This document shows, one piece after another, positions 24,887-33,658 of a DNA stretch of 64,000 bases. Under the pieces are notes generated by a model. The model saw only the letters and a program-made list of their open reading frames with translations, was not told the origin of the DNA and did not search any database. A program made the translations under genes and the position numbers. Origin of the DNA: an uncultured Roseburia sp. GTDB taxonomy: Bacteria > Bacillota > Clostridia > Lachnospirales > Lachnospiraceae. Location: assembly GCA_934292805.1 (NCBI GenBank), contig CAKQXQ010000010.1, positions 1 through 64,000 on the forward strand, read 5' to 3'. The stretch's first letter is position 1; each line of letters begins with the position of its first letter.

Positions 24887-26284
24887 TTATTTTATTTTTC
24901 CTTCACCTTCAAAATATTGTTTCACCAGTTTTACAACCACCCCTGATAAGAGAAATACCGCAATTAAGTTTGGAATGACCATAAGACCATTGAATGTTTC
25001 TGCAATGCTCCACATCAGCCCCAGGTTCATCGTTGCTCCAACGATTGCAACCAATGCATATAAGATCATGAACGGTTTGTTCGCACCTGTTCCTAATAAG
25101 AACTCAACGCATCTTGTTCCGTAAAGTCCCCAGCCTATGATCGTCGAAAACGCAAAGCAGCACATCGCAAGTGCAGTAAAAACAGATACCCAGCCGCCAT
25201 AAACAGAAGTGAAGCCATTGATCGTAAGTTCTGCACCGGCAGCTTCTCCATAGCCGACAGGTACACCGCTGCATAAAATCACAAGTGCAGTCAGCGTGCA
25301 GATCACAATGGTATCAACAAACACTTCGAAGATGCCAAAGAATCCCTGTTTTACAGGCTTTCTTGTATCTGCACAGGCATGTGCGATAGAACCGGTTCCA
25401 AGACCTGCTTCATTTGAGAAGATTCCTCTGGAAACACCTTTTTTCATGCTCATAAAAAAGCTTCCGACAGCACCACCTGTCACAGCAGCCGGATGAATGG
25501 CACCCTCAAAGATCGAACCAAAAACTGCCGGGATAGATTTGAAATTAATGAGTACAACACCAACCGCAAGTAAAATATAAATAATCGCCATGAACGGAAC
25601 AAGCTTCTCTGTTACCTGCCCAATTCTTTTTATCCCGCCGATCAAGATCAATGCGATCAAAACAGCCAGAATGATTCCGATCACCAGATTCAGAGTCGGT
25701 GCTGCTTCTTCTGAGATAAGATTGTAATTAAAAAGTGCTGAATCGATCGCTGTTGTAATCGTGTTGACCTGTGTGGCATTTCCGGTTCCGAATACAGTCA
25801 GAACGCCAAATGCCGAAAACAGATATGCAAGCCACATCCATCGTTTTCCAAGACCATTTTTGATATAATACATTGGTCCTCCGACGAGTTCACCTTTTGC
25901 ATTTGTCTCTCTGAAATGTACCGCAAGCGTTACCTCTGAGAACTTGGTGCACATTCCAAGGATTGCGGAAATCCACATCCAAAACACTGCCCCCGGTCCT
26001 CCGATTGCGATCGCTCCTGCCACACCAGCCACATTTCCGGTTCCGACAGTCGCTGCAAGTGCTGTACAGACTGCCTGAAATGGCGTCAGTGCTCCGTCGG
26101 ATGCCTCTTTTTTCTTCATTCGCCCAATGGTAACTTTCATCGCATAGGGGAATTTTCGTATTTGCAGAAAACCTGTCCTGATACTTAAGAAAAGTCCGAC
26201 ACCGATAATGCAGATCATTGCCGGAACACCCCAGATAAAGTTATTCACTGCATTGTTAATTTGTTCTATCATTTGTAGCATCAT
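24887..26284 (-). CDS. Sodium:alanine symporter family protein (AGCS)
   Basis: This 465-residue integral membrane protein has about eleven hydrophobic segments. Family signatures include GNVAGVAGAIAIGGPGAVFW in the first third, AVHFRETNAKGELVGGPMYYI, and the conserved NEAGLGTGSIAHACADT near the middle. Members take up alanine, glycine or glutamine with Na+. The substrate cannot be decided here. GAGGAAAAA precedes the ATG at 26284, and a good promoter lies at 26352-26380. It is monocistronic and converges on pyrG. The nitrogen genes nearby make an amino acid role plausible, but there is no direct link. Confidence 0.93.
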   Translation of the reverse strand: MMLQMIEQINNAVNNFIWGVPAMICIIGVGLFLSIRTGFLQIRKFPYAMKVTIGRMKKKEASDGALTPFQAVCTALAATVGTGNVAGVAGAIAIGGPGAVFWMWISAILGMCTKFSEVTLAVHFRETNAKGELVGGPMYYIKNGLGKRWMWLAYLFSAFGVLTVFGTGNATQVNTITTAIDSALFNYNLISEEAAPTLNLVIGIILAVLIALILIGGIKRIGQVTEKLVPFMAIIYILLAVGVVLINFKSIPAVFGSIFEGAIHPAAVTGGAVGSFFMSMKKGVSRGIFSNEAGLGTGSIAHACADTRKPVKQGFFGIFEVFVDTIVICTLTALVILCSGVPVGYGEAAGAELTINGFTSVYGGWVSVFTALAMCCFAFSTIIGWGLYGTRCVEFLLGTGANKPFMILYALVAIVGATMNLGLMWSIAETFNGLMVIPNLIAVFLLSGVVVKLVKQYFEGEGKIK

Positions 26285-26351
26285 TTTTTCCTCGCTTGTT
26301 TTTCTAATTTATCTCCACTTTACTGTACTAAAGGAAAAACAGAATGCAAAA

Positions 26352-26380
26352 ATTATATCACATTGTATCCCAGAATGCAA
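26352..26380 (-). promoter_or_regulatory. Promoter of the AGCS symporter gene
   Basis: Minus strand TTGCAT (26375-26380), a 17-nt spacer, TATAAT (26352-26357). It abuts the etfA terminator. Confidence 0.7.
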
Positions 26381-26382
26381 AA

Positions 26383-26424
26383 AAAATCGGATAAAAACCT
26401 ATTTACAGGCTTTTATCCGATTTT
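26383..26424 (-). terminator. Terminator of the butyrate operon (after etfA)
   Basis: AAAATCGGATAAAA / TTTTATCCGATTTT with a 14-nt loop, followed on the minus strand by a run of T. It lies 33 nt after the etfA stop codon. Confidence 0.85.
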
Positions 26425-26456
26425 GTGTTCATTTCACAAAGAACATTGTATTCTCT

Positions 26457-27503
26457 TTATTTGCCAAGCTCAGCTTTTAATGCTGCAGTTAATGCAGGAA
26501 CGATCTTATTGAGATCTCCAATAAGACCATAATCAGCTACGTCAAAGATTGGAGCATCTTCATCTTTGTTGATCGCAATGATGAGATCAGAATCTTCCAT
26601 ACCTGCAACATGCTGGATTGCTCCGGAAATACCGATTGCGAAGTAGATCTGCGGACGAACTGTCTTACCTGTCTGTCCAACCTGAAGGTCAACCGGTAAC
26701 CAACCATTCTCTACAACTGCACGGGAACAGCTTACAGTACCGCCAAGTACTTCTGCAAGGTCTTCCAGAAGCTTGAAGTTCTCTTTGGAACCAACTCCAC
26801 GTCCACCGGAAACAAGAATCTTTGCTTCCATGATATTTGCTGTTGTTTTTACAGCTTTAACGATATTTAAAATCTCAACATATCTGTTGTTCGGAGTAAA
26901 TCCAGGATTGAACTCAACCACATTTGCTTTTGCACCTGCGATTGGAGCGATCTTCTGCATAACACCAGGACGAACAGTTGCCATCTGTGGACGATGATCC
27001 GGGCAGGCAATTGTTGCGATCGTGTTTCCGCCGAATGCCGGACGGGTCATTAACAGCTGGTTATGTTTCTGCTCAGATTCTTTTCCAGGAGCAGCAACCA
27101 GTGGGAAATCACCGATCTCAAGGCAGGTACAGTCAGCAGTAAGTCCTGTTTTCACTCTTGCAGATACTGTTGGACCAAGGTCACGTCCGATTGCTGTAGC
27201 TCCTACTAACATGATCTCCGGTTTGTACTCATTGATCACAGATGCCAGTGCATGTGCATATGGCTCTGTTCTGTATTCCTTTAATTCAGGATCGTCTACA
27301 ACGATCACTCTGTCTGCACCATACTCTGCAAGCTGATCAGCTAACCCTTTGATGCCAGAACCGATCAATACTGCTGTAACGTCTGTATTTAAATCTTTTG
27401 CTAAATCTTTGCCCTTTCCAAGCAGCTCAAATGCAACACCGTCTAATACGTTATCCACCTGCTGAGCAAAGACAAATACTCCTTTATATTCTTCTAATGA
27501 CAT
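26457..27503 (-). CDS. etfA: Electron transfer flavoprotein, alpha subunit
   Basis: The 348-residue FAD-binding subunit pairs with EtfB. In clostridial butyrate formation EtfAB with Bcd can bifurcate electrons from NADH to crotonyl-CoA and ferredoxin. The N-terminal part (about 1-190) is the AANH-like domain. The C-terminal FAD domain has SGGRGVGSKENF, VGQTGKTV, GISGAIQHVAGM and INKDEDAPIFDVADYGLIGD. The frame opens at a GTG at 27515, but the ATG at 27503 is better placed after GGTGA. It is the last gene of the operon thl-hbd-bcd-etfB-etfA and lies 28 nt after etfB. The length is normal. Confidence 0.95.
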   Translation of the reverse strand: MSLEEYKGVFVFAQQVDNVLDGVAFELLGKGKDLAKDLNTDVTAVLIGSGIKGLADQLAEYGADRVIVVDDPELKEYRTEPYAHALASVINEYKPEIMLVGATAIGRDLGPTVSARVKTGLTADCTCLEIGDFPLVAAPGKESEQKHNQLLMTRPAFGGNTIATIACPDHRPQMATVRPGVMQKIAPIAGAKANVVEFNPGFTPNNRYVEILNIVKAVKTTANIMEAKILVSGGRGVGSKENFKLLEDLAEVLGGTVSCSRAVVENGWLPVDLQVGQTGKTVRPQIYFAIGISGAIQHVAGMEDSDLIIAINKDEDAPIFDVADYGLIGDLNKIVPALTAALKAELGK

Positions 27504-27531
27504 CTTATTCACCACTTTTCCTTATTATTTA

Positions 27532-28314
27532 TTAGATAATGTGTTTCTCTTTGAATTTACCGATCAGGTATTCTACGGATTCAGCCGGATCGAGATTTAC
27601 TTTCTCGCCTGCTCCTTTTGCTACCTTGTCAGATGCTTTTGCGATCTTTGTCGGAGATCCTTTTAATCCAAGATCAGAATCGTCTACATCCTTCAGATCA
27701 GCTCTTCCCCATACAGTCACTTCTTTATCACACGCCTCGAAGATTCCGCCCGGAGTCATGTAACGTGGATCATTTAATTCAGAAAGTGCTGTGATAAGGC
27801 AAGGCATCTTTGCTTTTAATTCATGATATCTGTCTTCAAACTGTCTCTTAACGATAACGTAGTCACCGTCTACCTTAATATCTGCTGCATAAGAGATAAC
27901 CGGTAATCCAAGATGCTCAGCGATCTGTGGTCCAACCTGTGCTGTATCACCATCAATAGCCTGACGTCCTGTGATAATAAGATCATAGTCCAGATTACGG
28001 AGTGCTCCTGCGATTGTTGTAGATGTTGCCCATGTATCAGCTCCACCTAATACTCTGTCTGTTACAAGAACTGCATCGTCAGCACCCATAGCCATTGCTT
28101 CACGAAGAACTGCATCTGCCTTTGGAAGTCCCATAGTAAGAACTGTAACTTTTGCTCCGGTCTGATCTTTGATTCTTAATGCTGCTTCCAGTCCGGCTTT
28201 GTCATCCGGATTCATGATAGCAAGCATTGCTGCTCTATCAAGTGTTCCATCCGGGTTGAATTTTACTCCACCCTTTGTATCAGGAACCTGTTTAATACAT
28301 ACTACGATATTCAT
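27532..28314 (-). CDS. etfB: Electron transfer flavoprotein, beta subunit
   Basis: The 260-residue partner of EtfA starts with NIVVCIKQVPDTKGGVKFNPDGTLDR. It contains the ETF-beta signature region VKRQFEDRYHELKAKMPCLITALSELNDPRYM around residues 150-185. The GADDAVLVTDRVLGGADTWATS segment contributes to nucleotide binding. In bifurcating EtfAB the beta subunit carries the FAD that receives electrons from NADH. That this pair bifurcates is an inference from the adjacent bcd gene. It lies 50 nt downstream of bcd. Confidence 0.95.
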   Translation of the reverse strand: MNIVVCIKQVPDTKGGVKFNPDGTLDRAAMLAIMNPDDKAGLEAALRIKDQTGAKVTVLTMGLPKADAVLREAMAMGADDAVLVTDRVLGGADTWATSTTIAGALRNLDYDLIITGRQAIDGDTAQVGPQIAEHLGLPVISYAADIKVDGDYVIVKRQFEDRYHELKAKMPCLITALSELNDPRYMTPGGIFEACDKEVTVWGRADLKDVDDSDLGLKGSPTKIAKASDKVAKGAGEKVNLDPAESVEYLIGKFKEKHII

Positions 28315-28364
28315 GTATTTTCCACTCCTTATATTATTATATTTTCATTCATCGCGGATTACGT

Positions 28365-29519
28365 TTATTTAAGTAATGCTCCGGATATTACCATACGCTG
28401 TACTTCACTTGTTCCTTCGTAGATCTCTGTGATCTTAGCATCACGCATCATACGCTCAACATCGTACTCTCTGATATATCCATATCCACCGAATAACTGA
28501 ACAACTTCTGTTGTAACAGCCATTGCTGTCTCAGCTGCAAATAATTTTGCTTTTGCTGCTTCTACAGAGTAAACCTTCTGTGTTGCTTTTGCCATAGCTG
28601 CTTTATAAACAAGCATCTGTGCAGCTTCAATTCTTGTAGCCATATCTGCTAACTTGAACTGTGTATTCTGCTGTGCTGCAATAGAACGTCCGAACTGTTT
28701 TCTCTCTTTTGTATAAGCGATCGCACGATCTAATGCACCTTCTGCAATACCAAGTGCCTGAGCAGCGATACCGATACGTCCGCCATCAAGTGTATGCATT
28801 GCGATCGGGAAACCTTTTCCTTCAGGTCCTAACAGATTTTCTTTTGGAATTCTGCAGTCTTCGAAAATCAATTCATATGTGGAAGATCCACGGATACCCA
28901 TTTTCTTCTCTTTTGTTCCGAAGGAGAATCCTGGTGCACCTTTATCTACGATAAATGCAGAGAAGTTCTTTTTCTTTCTTCCCCTCTTATCTTCTGTAAT
29001 ACTTGTAATTGCGATCACAATGTATACATCTGCAACTTTACCATTGGTAATGAAGCATTTTGATCCGTTTAATACCCATTCATCACCGTCTAATACAGCT
29101 TTTGTCTGAGCACCCTGGGCATCTGTACCAGCACCCGGTTCAGTCAGTGCAAATGCACCGAGCTTCTCACCTGTAGCAAGTGGTCTGACATATTTCTGTT
29201 TCTGTTCCTCTGTACCATATGTCATAATCGGATCGATACAGAGTGATGTATGTGCAGAAACAACAACACCTGTTGTTGCGCAGACTTTTGATAATTCTTC
29301 TACACACATAACATATGTTAATGGATCACATCCCTGTCCGCCATATTCTCTTGGAACCGGAATTCCCATGAATCCATATTTTGCCATTTTCTTTACTGTC
29401 TCTGCCGGGAACTGTTCTGTTTCGTCAGTCTCCTGTGCAAGAGGTTTTACTTCGTTTTCAGCAAATTCTCTGAACAGAGAACGCGCCATTTCATGTTTCT
29501 TATCTAAACCGAAATCCAT
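28365..29519 (-). CDS. bcd: Butyryl-CoA dehydrogenase (acyl-CoA dehydrogenase family)
   Basis: The 384-residue flavoenzyme reduces crotonyl-CoA to butyryl-CoA, with electrons delivered by EtfAB. Signatures include CVEELSKVCATTGVVVSAHTSL, ALTEPGAGTDAQG, FITNGKVAD, the FAD-binding QLFGGYGYIREYDVERMMRDAKI and the catalytic Glu in IYEGTSEVQRMVI. The start at 29519 (MDFGLDKKH) fits relatives; the upstream codons to 29552 only translate the repeat element that supplies its AGGAGG. It lies between hbd and etfB in the butyrate operon. Short-chain specificity is inferred from context. Confidence 0.94.
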   Translation of the reverse strand: MDFGLDKKHEMARSLFREFAENEVKPLAQETDETEQFPAETVKKMAKYGFMGIPVPREYGGQGCDPLTYVMCVEELSKVCATTGVVVSAHTSLCIDPIMTYGTEEQKQKYVRPLATGEKLGAFALTEPGAGTDAQGAQTKAVLDGDEWVLNGSKCFITNGKVADVYIVIAITSITEDKRGRKKKNFSAFIVDKGAPGFSFGTKEKKMGIRGSSTYELIFEDCRIPKENLLGPEGKGFPIAMHTLDGGRIGIAAQALGIAEGALDRAIAYTKERKQFGRSIAAQQNTQFKLADMATRIEAAQMLVYKAAMAKATQKVYSVEAAKAKLFAAETAMAVTTEVVQLFGGYGYIREYDVERMMRDAKITEIYEGTSEVQRMVISGALLK

Positions 29520-29530
29520 GATATTTATAA

Positions 29531-29697
29531 TCCTCCTTGTTTTGCGAAGCAAAATGCGACTGTCCTTACAGGAGCAGAGGATTTAGCCTCCTTGTTTTGC
29601 GAAGCAAAATGCGACTGTCCTTACAGGAGCAGAGGATTTAGCCTCCTTGTTTTTACGTAGTAAAAATCCAAGCTCCCCTGAATGGGGAGAAAATTTA
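29531..29697 (-). repeat. SD-flanked hairpin element, copy C (tandem units before bcd)
   Basis: Two near-identical 64-bp units and a third, diverged one lie in tandem. In the first two units the hairpin is TTTTGC-TTC-GCAAAA. In the third it is TTTTTAC-TAC-GTAAAAA, and the other variable hairpin is CTCCCC/GGGGAG. Each unit boundary carries AACAAGGAGG with TAAATCCTC. They fill the hbd-bcd gap, and the last SD serves bcd. Confidence 0.85.
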
Positions 29698-29703
29698 GTT
29701 TTC

Positions 29704-30576
29704 TTACTGAGCATCTACCGGTGTTTTTGTGCGGTCTGCATTGTATACATAGAAGCCTTTGCCGCTCTTAGCACCAAGGTTACCGCCACGAACCATTTTA
29801 CGGATCAATGGGCATGCACGATATTTGCTGTCACCTGTTTCTTTGTAAAGGACATCCATAATTGCGAGGCAGATATCCAGACCGATGAAGTCACCTAACT
29901 CTAATGGTCCCATTGGATGGTTTGCTCCGAGTTTCATAGCTGCATCGATTCCTGCGATATCAGATACACCTTCCATCTTAATGAATGCTGCTTCGTTGAT
30001 CATTGGAATTAAGATACGGTTTACAACGAATCCGGCTGCTTCATTTACCTGTACAGGTGTCTTGCCGATCTCTACTGCGATTTTCTTGATTGCTTCTACT
30101 GTTTCTTCCGGTGTATTTACGCCGGCGATCACTTCGATTAATTTCATACGGTCTGCAGGATTGAAGAAGTGCATTCCTACCATAGGACGTGTCAGTCCGT
30201 TTCCGATCTCTGTAATAGAAAGACTGGATGTATTAGAAGCAAAGATGCATTCTGGTTTTGCAATCTTATCTAATTCCTGGAATGTTGTTTTCTTAACTCC
30301 CATATCTTCAAATGCTGCTTCAACGATGAGGTCGCAGTCTGCACAAAGGTCTTCTTTGAGACCTGGTGTGATTTTAGCAAGGATCGCATCTACTGCTTCC
30401 TGTGTCATTTTTCCTTTTTCAACAAGTCTTGCATAACCCTTCTGGATCTTTGCTTTTCCGCCGTCTGCCCATTCCTGTTTGATATCACAAAGTGCTACTT
30501 CATATCCTTCTACCTGGGCGAATGCTTTTGCAATACCCTGTCCCATTGTTCCTGCACCAATAACTCCAACTTTCAT
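29704..30576 (-). CDS. hbd: 3-hydroxybutyryl-CoA dehydrogenase
   Basis: The 290-residue NAD(P)-dependent enzyme reduces acetoacetyl-CoA to 3-hydroxybutyryl-CoA. The Rossmann motif VGVIGAGTMGQGIAKAFA opens the protein. The catalytic His-Glu dyad lies in VGMHFFNPADRMKLIEVI, and the C-terminal domain carries NRILIPMINEA and ANHPMGPLELGDFIGLDICL. I start at 30576, 7 nt after AGGAGG; the frame also has an ATG two codons earlier. It lies between thl and bcd. The crotonase gene that would catalyse the next step is not in this operon. Confidence 0.95.
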   Translation of the reverse strand: MKVGVIGAGTMGQGIAKAFAQVEGYEVALCDIKQEWADGGKAKIQKGYARLVEKGKMTQEAVDAILAKITPGLKEDLCADCDLIVEAAFEDMGVKKTTFQELDKIAKPECIFASNTSSLSITEIGNGLTRPMVGMHFFNPADRMKLIEVIAGVNTPEETVEAIKKIAVEIGKTPVQVNEAAGFVVNRILIPMINEAAFIKMEGVSDIAGIDAAMKLGANHPMGPLELGDFIGLDICLAIMDVLYKETGDSKYRACPLIRKMVRGGNLGAKSGKGFYVYNADRTKTPVDAQ

Positions 30577-30687
30577 GATCATTCCTCCTGAAATTTATAT
30601 TTGTGATATAAATATCTCATTTTTTCTAATACAGCTTTGACATTCATATCATATTGTCATTTTCATATTTACTTTTTAAAATAGATT

Positions 30688-30716
30688 GGTTACTGCACCA
30701 AATCAGTGCAGTAACC
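30688..30716 (-). terminator. Hairpin between thl and hbd
   Basis: GGTTACTGCA / TGCAGTAACC is a perfect 10-bp stem with a 9-nt loop 8 nt after the thl stop codon. The T-tract is poor (AATCTATTTT), so it may only reduce readthrough or protect the thl mRNA. Confidence 0.5.
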
Positions 30717-30723
30717 ATGATTT

Positions 30724-31908
30724 TTAGTATTTTTCAACGATTGTAGAGCATCCCATTCCGCCACCGATACATAATGTAGCAAGACCTCTGTTAGAACCTC
30801 TCTTCTGCATCTCATGTAATAATGTTACAAGGATACGGCATCCTGAAGCTCCTACCGGATGTCCAAGTGCGATCGCACCACCGTTTACGTTAACTTTTGA
30901 CATATCGAAATGTAAGTCTCTTGCAACTGCGATAGACTGAGCTGCGAATGCTTCGTTTGCTTCGATCAGATCCATGTCATCAATTGTAAGTCCTGTCTTA
31001 GCTAATACTTTCTTAGTAGAAGCAACAGGTCCAACACCCATGATCTCAGGCTCAACACCGCCAAGTGCTCCGGCAACCCATGTAGCCATTGGTGTAATAC
31101 CAAGCTCTTTTGCTTTTTCTTCACTCATAACAACAACTGCTGCTGCACCATCATTGATACCGGAAGCATTACCAGCTGTAACAAGTCCGCCCTCTTTACC
31201 TGAGCAGCATCTTAATTTTGCTAAAGACTCTGCTGTTGTACCAGGACGTGGTCCCTCATCTGTTACGAAGTCTACGATCTCTTTTTTAACCTTTACAGGA
31301 ACCGGAACGATCTCATCTGCAAACTTGCCTTCAGCGATCGCTTTCTCGCATTTCTGCTGGCTGTTTGCTGAGAACTCATCTAATTCTTCTCTTGTGATGC
31401 CATATTTATCACATACGTTCTCTGCTGTGATCATCATATGATAATGATTGAATGCATCTGTTAATGCATCGTTAACCATTGTATCGATGATCGTTGCATT
31501 GTTCATACGATATCCGAAACGAGCTTTTGTCATAGCATATGGTGCCATTGACATATTTTCCATACCACCTGCAACAACGATATCAGCTTCTCCTGCCATG
31601 ATCATGGTAGCTGCATCATTGACACATTTCAAACCAGAACCACATACAACGTTGATTGTGATTGCTGGAACTTCGATTGGGAGTCCTGCTTTGATAGAAG
31701 CCTGACGTGCAACGTTCTGTCCCTGAGCTGCCTGGATTACACAACCCATCTTAACTTCGTCAACCATCTCTGGTTTAACACCTGCTCTTCTTAATGCTTC
31801 TTTGATAACGATTGCACCTAAGTCTGCTGCTGGAGTATTGCTTAATGCTCCACCCATTTTACCAATTGCTGTACGGCATGCGCCTGCTAAAACTACTTTT
31901 CTTGCCAT
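30724..31908 (-). CDS. thl: Acetyl-CoA acetyltransferase (thiolase)
   Basis: The 394-residue thiolase condenses two acetyl-CoA to acetoacetyl-CoA, the entry to butyrate synthesis. The nucleophilic Cys is in NVVCGSGLKCVNDA (about residue 88). The second-half signatures are NEAFAAQSIA, NVNGGAIALGHPVGASGCRI and the C-terminal Cys in CIGGGMGCSTIV. The length is standard. It leads the operon thl-hbd-bcd-etfB-etfA. A near-perfect Rex operator ~95 nt upstream suggests control by the NADH/NAD+ ratio, as known for clostridial butyrate genes. Confidence 0.95.
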   Translation of the reverse strand: MARKVVLAGACRTAIGKMGGALSNTPAADLGAIVIKEALRRAGVKPEMVDEVKMGCVIQAAQGQNVARQASIKAGLPIEVPAITINVVCGSGLKCVNDAATMIMAGEADIVVAGGMENMSMAPYAMTKARFGYRMNNATIIDTMVNDALTDAFNHYHMMITAENVCDKYGITREELDEFSANSQQKCEKAIAEGKFADEIVPVPVKVKKEIVDFVTDEGPRPGTTAESLAKLRCCSGKEGGLVTAGNASGINDGAAAVVVMSEEKAKELGITPMATWVAGALGGVEPEIMGVGPVASTKKVLAKTGLTIDDMDLIEANEAFAAQSIAVARDLHFDMSKVNVNGGAIALGHPVGASGCRILVTLLHEMQKRGSNRGLATLCIGGGMGCSTIVEKY

Positions 31909-32002
31909 TTTTGAATTCTCCCTTCGGTTCGTGGTACAAAATACCGCCCCAGTTTATATATGTGGTATTCTGTTATCTCCGTAATAAAATTGACGAAAAG
32001 CA

Positions 32003-32020
32003 CTGTTAATTTTTTAACAA
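32003..32020. promoter_or_regulatory. Rex-type operator upstream of thl
   Basis: On the minus strand TTGTTAA-AAAA-TTAACAG matches the Rex consensus TTGTTAAnnnnTTAACAA at all fixed positions except the last. Rex is a known redox repressor of fermentation genes. The remaining gap 31909-32445 is AT-rich, with no gene that I can see and only the hairpin at 32401-32443. Confidence 0.75.
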
Positions 32021-32400
32021 TCTTTTGGTAAAAAAAATAAATTTTACGTCATCCACGTTAAATTTACATTTTCTTTTTACTCTCTCCGCTTTCTTATGTA
32101 TTCAGCGTTTTTATTGGCTTTTCAGTTCTTACTTAGACTACCATATATTATTTTAAAATGCAATACTTTTCTTTTTATTTCATATTTTTTTTATAATCTT
32201 ATTTCTATTGCTTTATTATCTGACATTTTTTTGTTAAAAAATTATCATTATGAAAATCCCTTTTTTAACGAAAGTGCCCATTTTTTGTGCATTTTTCACA
32301 AAAAGGTATTTTAACTTTCGCCTTAACTTACAAAAAGAGTATTTTGGTGTTCTGTACATCATCCACATTTGTATGAAGTATTTTTTACCTTTCAATAGGT

Positions 32401-32443
32401 TTCGGGTGCCAAAAGGTTCCTTCATAACCTTTTGGCACCCGAA
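32401..32443 (-). repeat. GGTGYCAAAAGGT hairpin family, copy a
   Basis: A perfect 18-bp stem TTCGGGTGCCAAAAGGTT (32401-32418, 32426-32443) with a 7-nt loop begins 2 nt past the stop codon of the SleB-type gene. No T-tract follows. It shares the core GGTGYCAAAAGGTY with the elements at 42704-42765 and 57587-57822. Confidence 0.7.
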
Positions 32444-32445
32444 TT

Positions 32446-33642
32446 TTAATAGAATATATGATGTCCGATGATCGTACCCTCAATTCCTTCGATCACTGTC
32501 CTGAAGTACAGGCAGTTGTTCGTAATATTTCCGTCCAGTACTTCCTGTGCCGCCTGCAGACAGGTCTTGTTCACACCAAGCTCGAGCCTCAGTGCATAAC
32601 GTCCACTGGCAACCGGGGAAAACTGTCCGCTCTGATAGATCACGCCCGAAACTGTATTTGGAAAATAGGAGCTTCTCACACGGTTTAGCACAACACTTCC
32701 AACTGCAATTTTTCCTTCGTATGGCTCGCCATCCGCCTCACACTGAATGATCGCACCGAGAAGATATAGGTCGCTGTCTCCCGGCACATAATTAAATGCC
32801 CCATTATTCTCAGCTTCCTGACGTCTGATTTCTTCCATTCTTGCTGCATCTTCTTTGGCCTTCTGGATTTCTAACTGTTTTTCATATTCTTCCATCTTCT
32901 TGATCTGACTGTCAATATCTGACAGTTTGTCCTTTGCATTTGCAAGATCGGAATTTGTCTGGTTGATGTTGGCCTGTGTGGAACTGATCAACGTGTTGAC
33001 AGAGTTCTGCTTTACTTTCATGTTTGCCTGCAGGGCGAGCAGATTCTGTTCTTCGTCCTGCATCTTCTTCTCCTGCTCTTCCAGTTCACTCTCTTCCTGT
33101 GCGATCTGTTCCTGGATCTGTCTGAATTCCTCCAGCTTGGTTCTGTCATAGGAATTGATGGAAGACACATATTCTGTACGGTTTAAAAACTCTGCAAAGG
33201 AAGATGAAGTCAGCATAAGCTCCAGCATAGAGACATTCCCATTCTCGTACATATAGCGGATCCGAAGCTTCATATCTTCGTATTGATCTTCTGACTGTTT
33301 CTTTGCTTCCTCAAGCTCGTCCTTTGTCTTTTCAATCTCATCCTCCAGATTGGAAAGCTCCTTTTTCTTGTCGTTGATCTGCGACTCCAGATCATTGATC
33401 GAAGATACGATATTGGACATCTGTCCATTCAATGAATTCAGATCACTTTCCAGATTGTCTTTTTTCCCTGAGATATCATCGATCTGATTCTGTGCATCAT
33501 TTTTCTGGTCTTTCAGATGATTGATCTTATCTTTTGCATTATTAATATCTTCCTGCGTTACTCCTGCATATGCAGTTGTTACAGTTAGCAGGCACGCCAC
33601 TGCCAGCCCTGCCATGATTCTCTTAAATGAGATTCTTCCCAT
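32446..33642 (-). CDS. Secreted coiled-coil cell wall hydrolase (SleB/Hydrolase_2 domain)
   Basis: This 398-residue exported protein has a signal peptide of about 27 residues ending AYA. A long coiled coil follows (about 30-250, rich in Lys/Glu/Gln, like the N-terminal part of CwlO/EnvC proteins). The C-terminal domain (~300-398) resembles SleB/CwlJ hydrolases, with EADGEPYEGKIAVGSVVLNRV and SGQFSP. Such enzymes act as lytic transglycosylases or amidases on peptidoglycan or spore cortex. The start at 33642 has GAGG 5 nt upstream. The frame open to 33669 overlaps the preceding gene and is less likely. It is 16 nt downstream of the GH25 gene, suggesting one cell wall remodelling operon. A sporulation or germination role is possible but unproven. 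Confidence 0.88.
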   Translation of the reverse strand: MGRISFKRIMAGLAVACLLTVTTAYAGVTQEDINNAKDKINHLKDQKNDAQNQIDDISGKKDNLESDLNSLNGQMSNIVSSINDLESQINDKKKELSNLEDEIEKTKDELEEAKKQSEDQYEDMKLRIRYMYENGNVSMLELMLTSSSFAEFLNRTEYVSSINSYDRTKLEEFRQIQEQIAQEESELEEQEKKMQDEEQNLLALQANMKVKQNSVNTLISSTQANINQTNSDLANAKDKLSDIDSQIKKMEEYEKQLEIQKAKEDAARMEEIRRQEAENNGAFNYVPGDSDLYLLGAIIQCEADGEPYEGKIAVGSVVLNRVRSSYFPNTVSGVIYQSGQFSPVASGRYALRLELGVNKTCLQAAQEVLDGNITNNCLYFRTVIEGIEGTIIGHHIFY

Positions 33643-33658
33643 AAATACCTCGTCGTTT

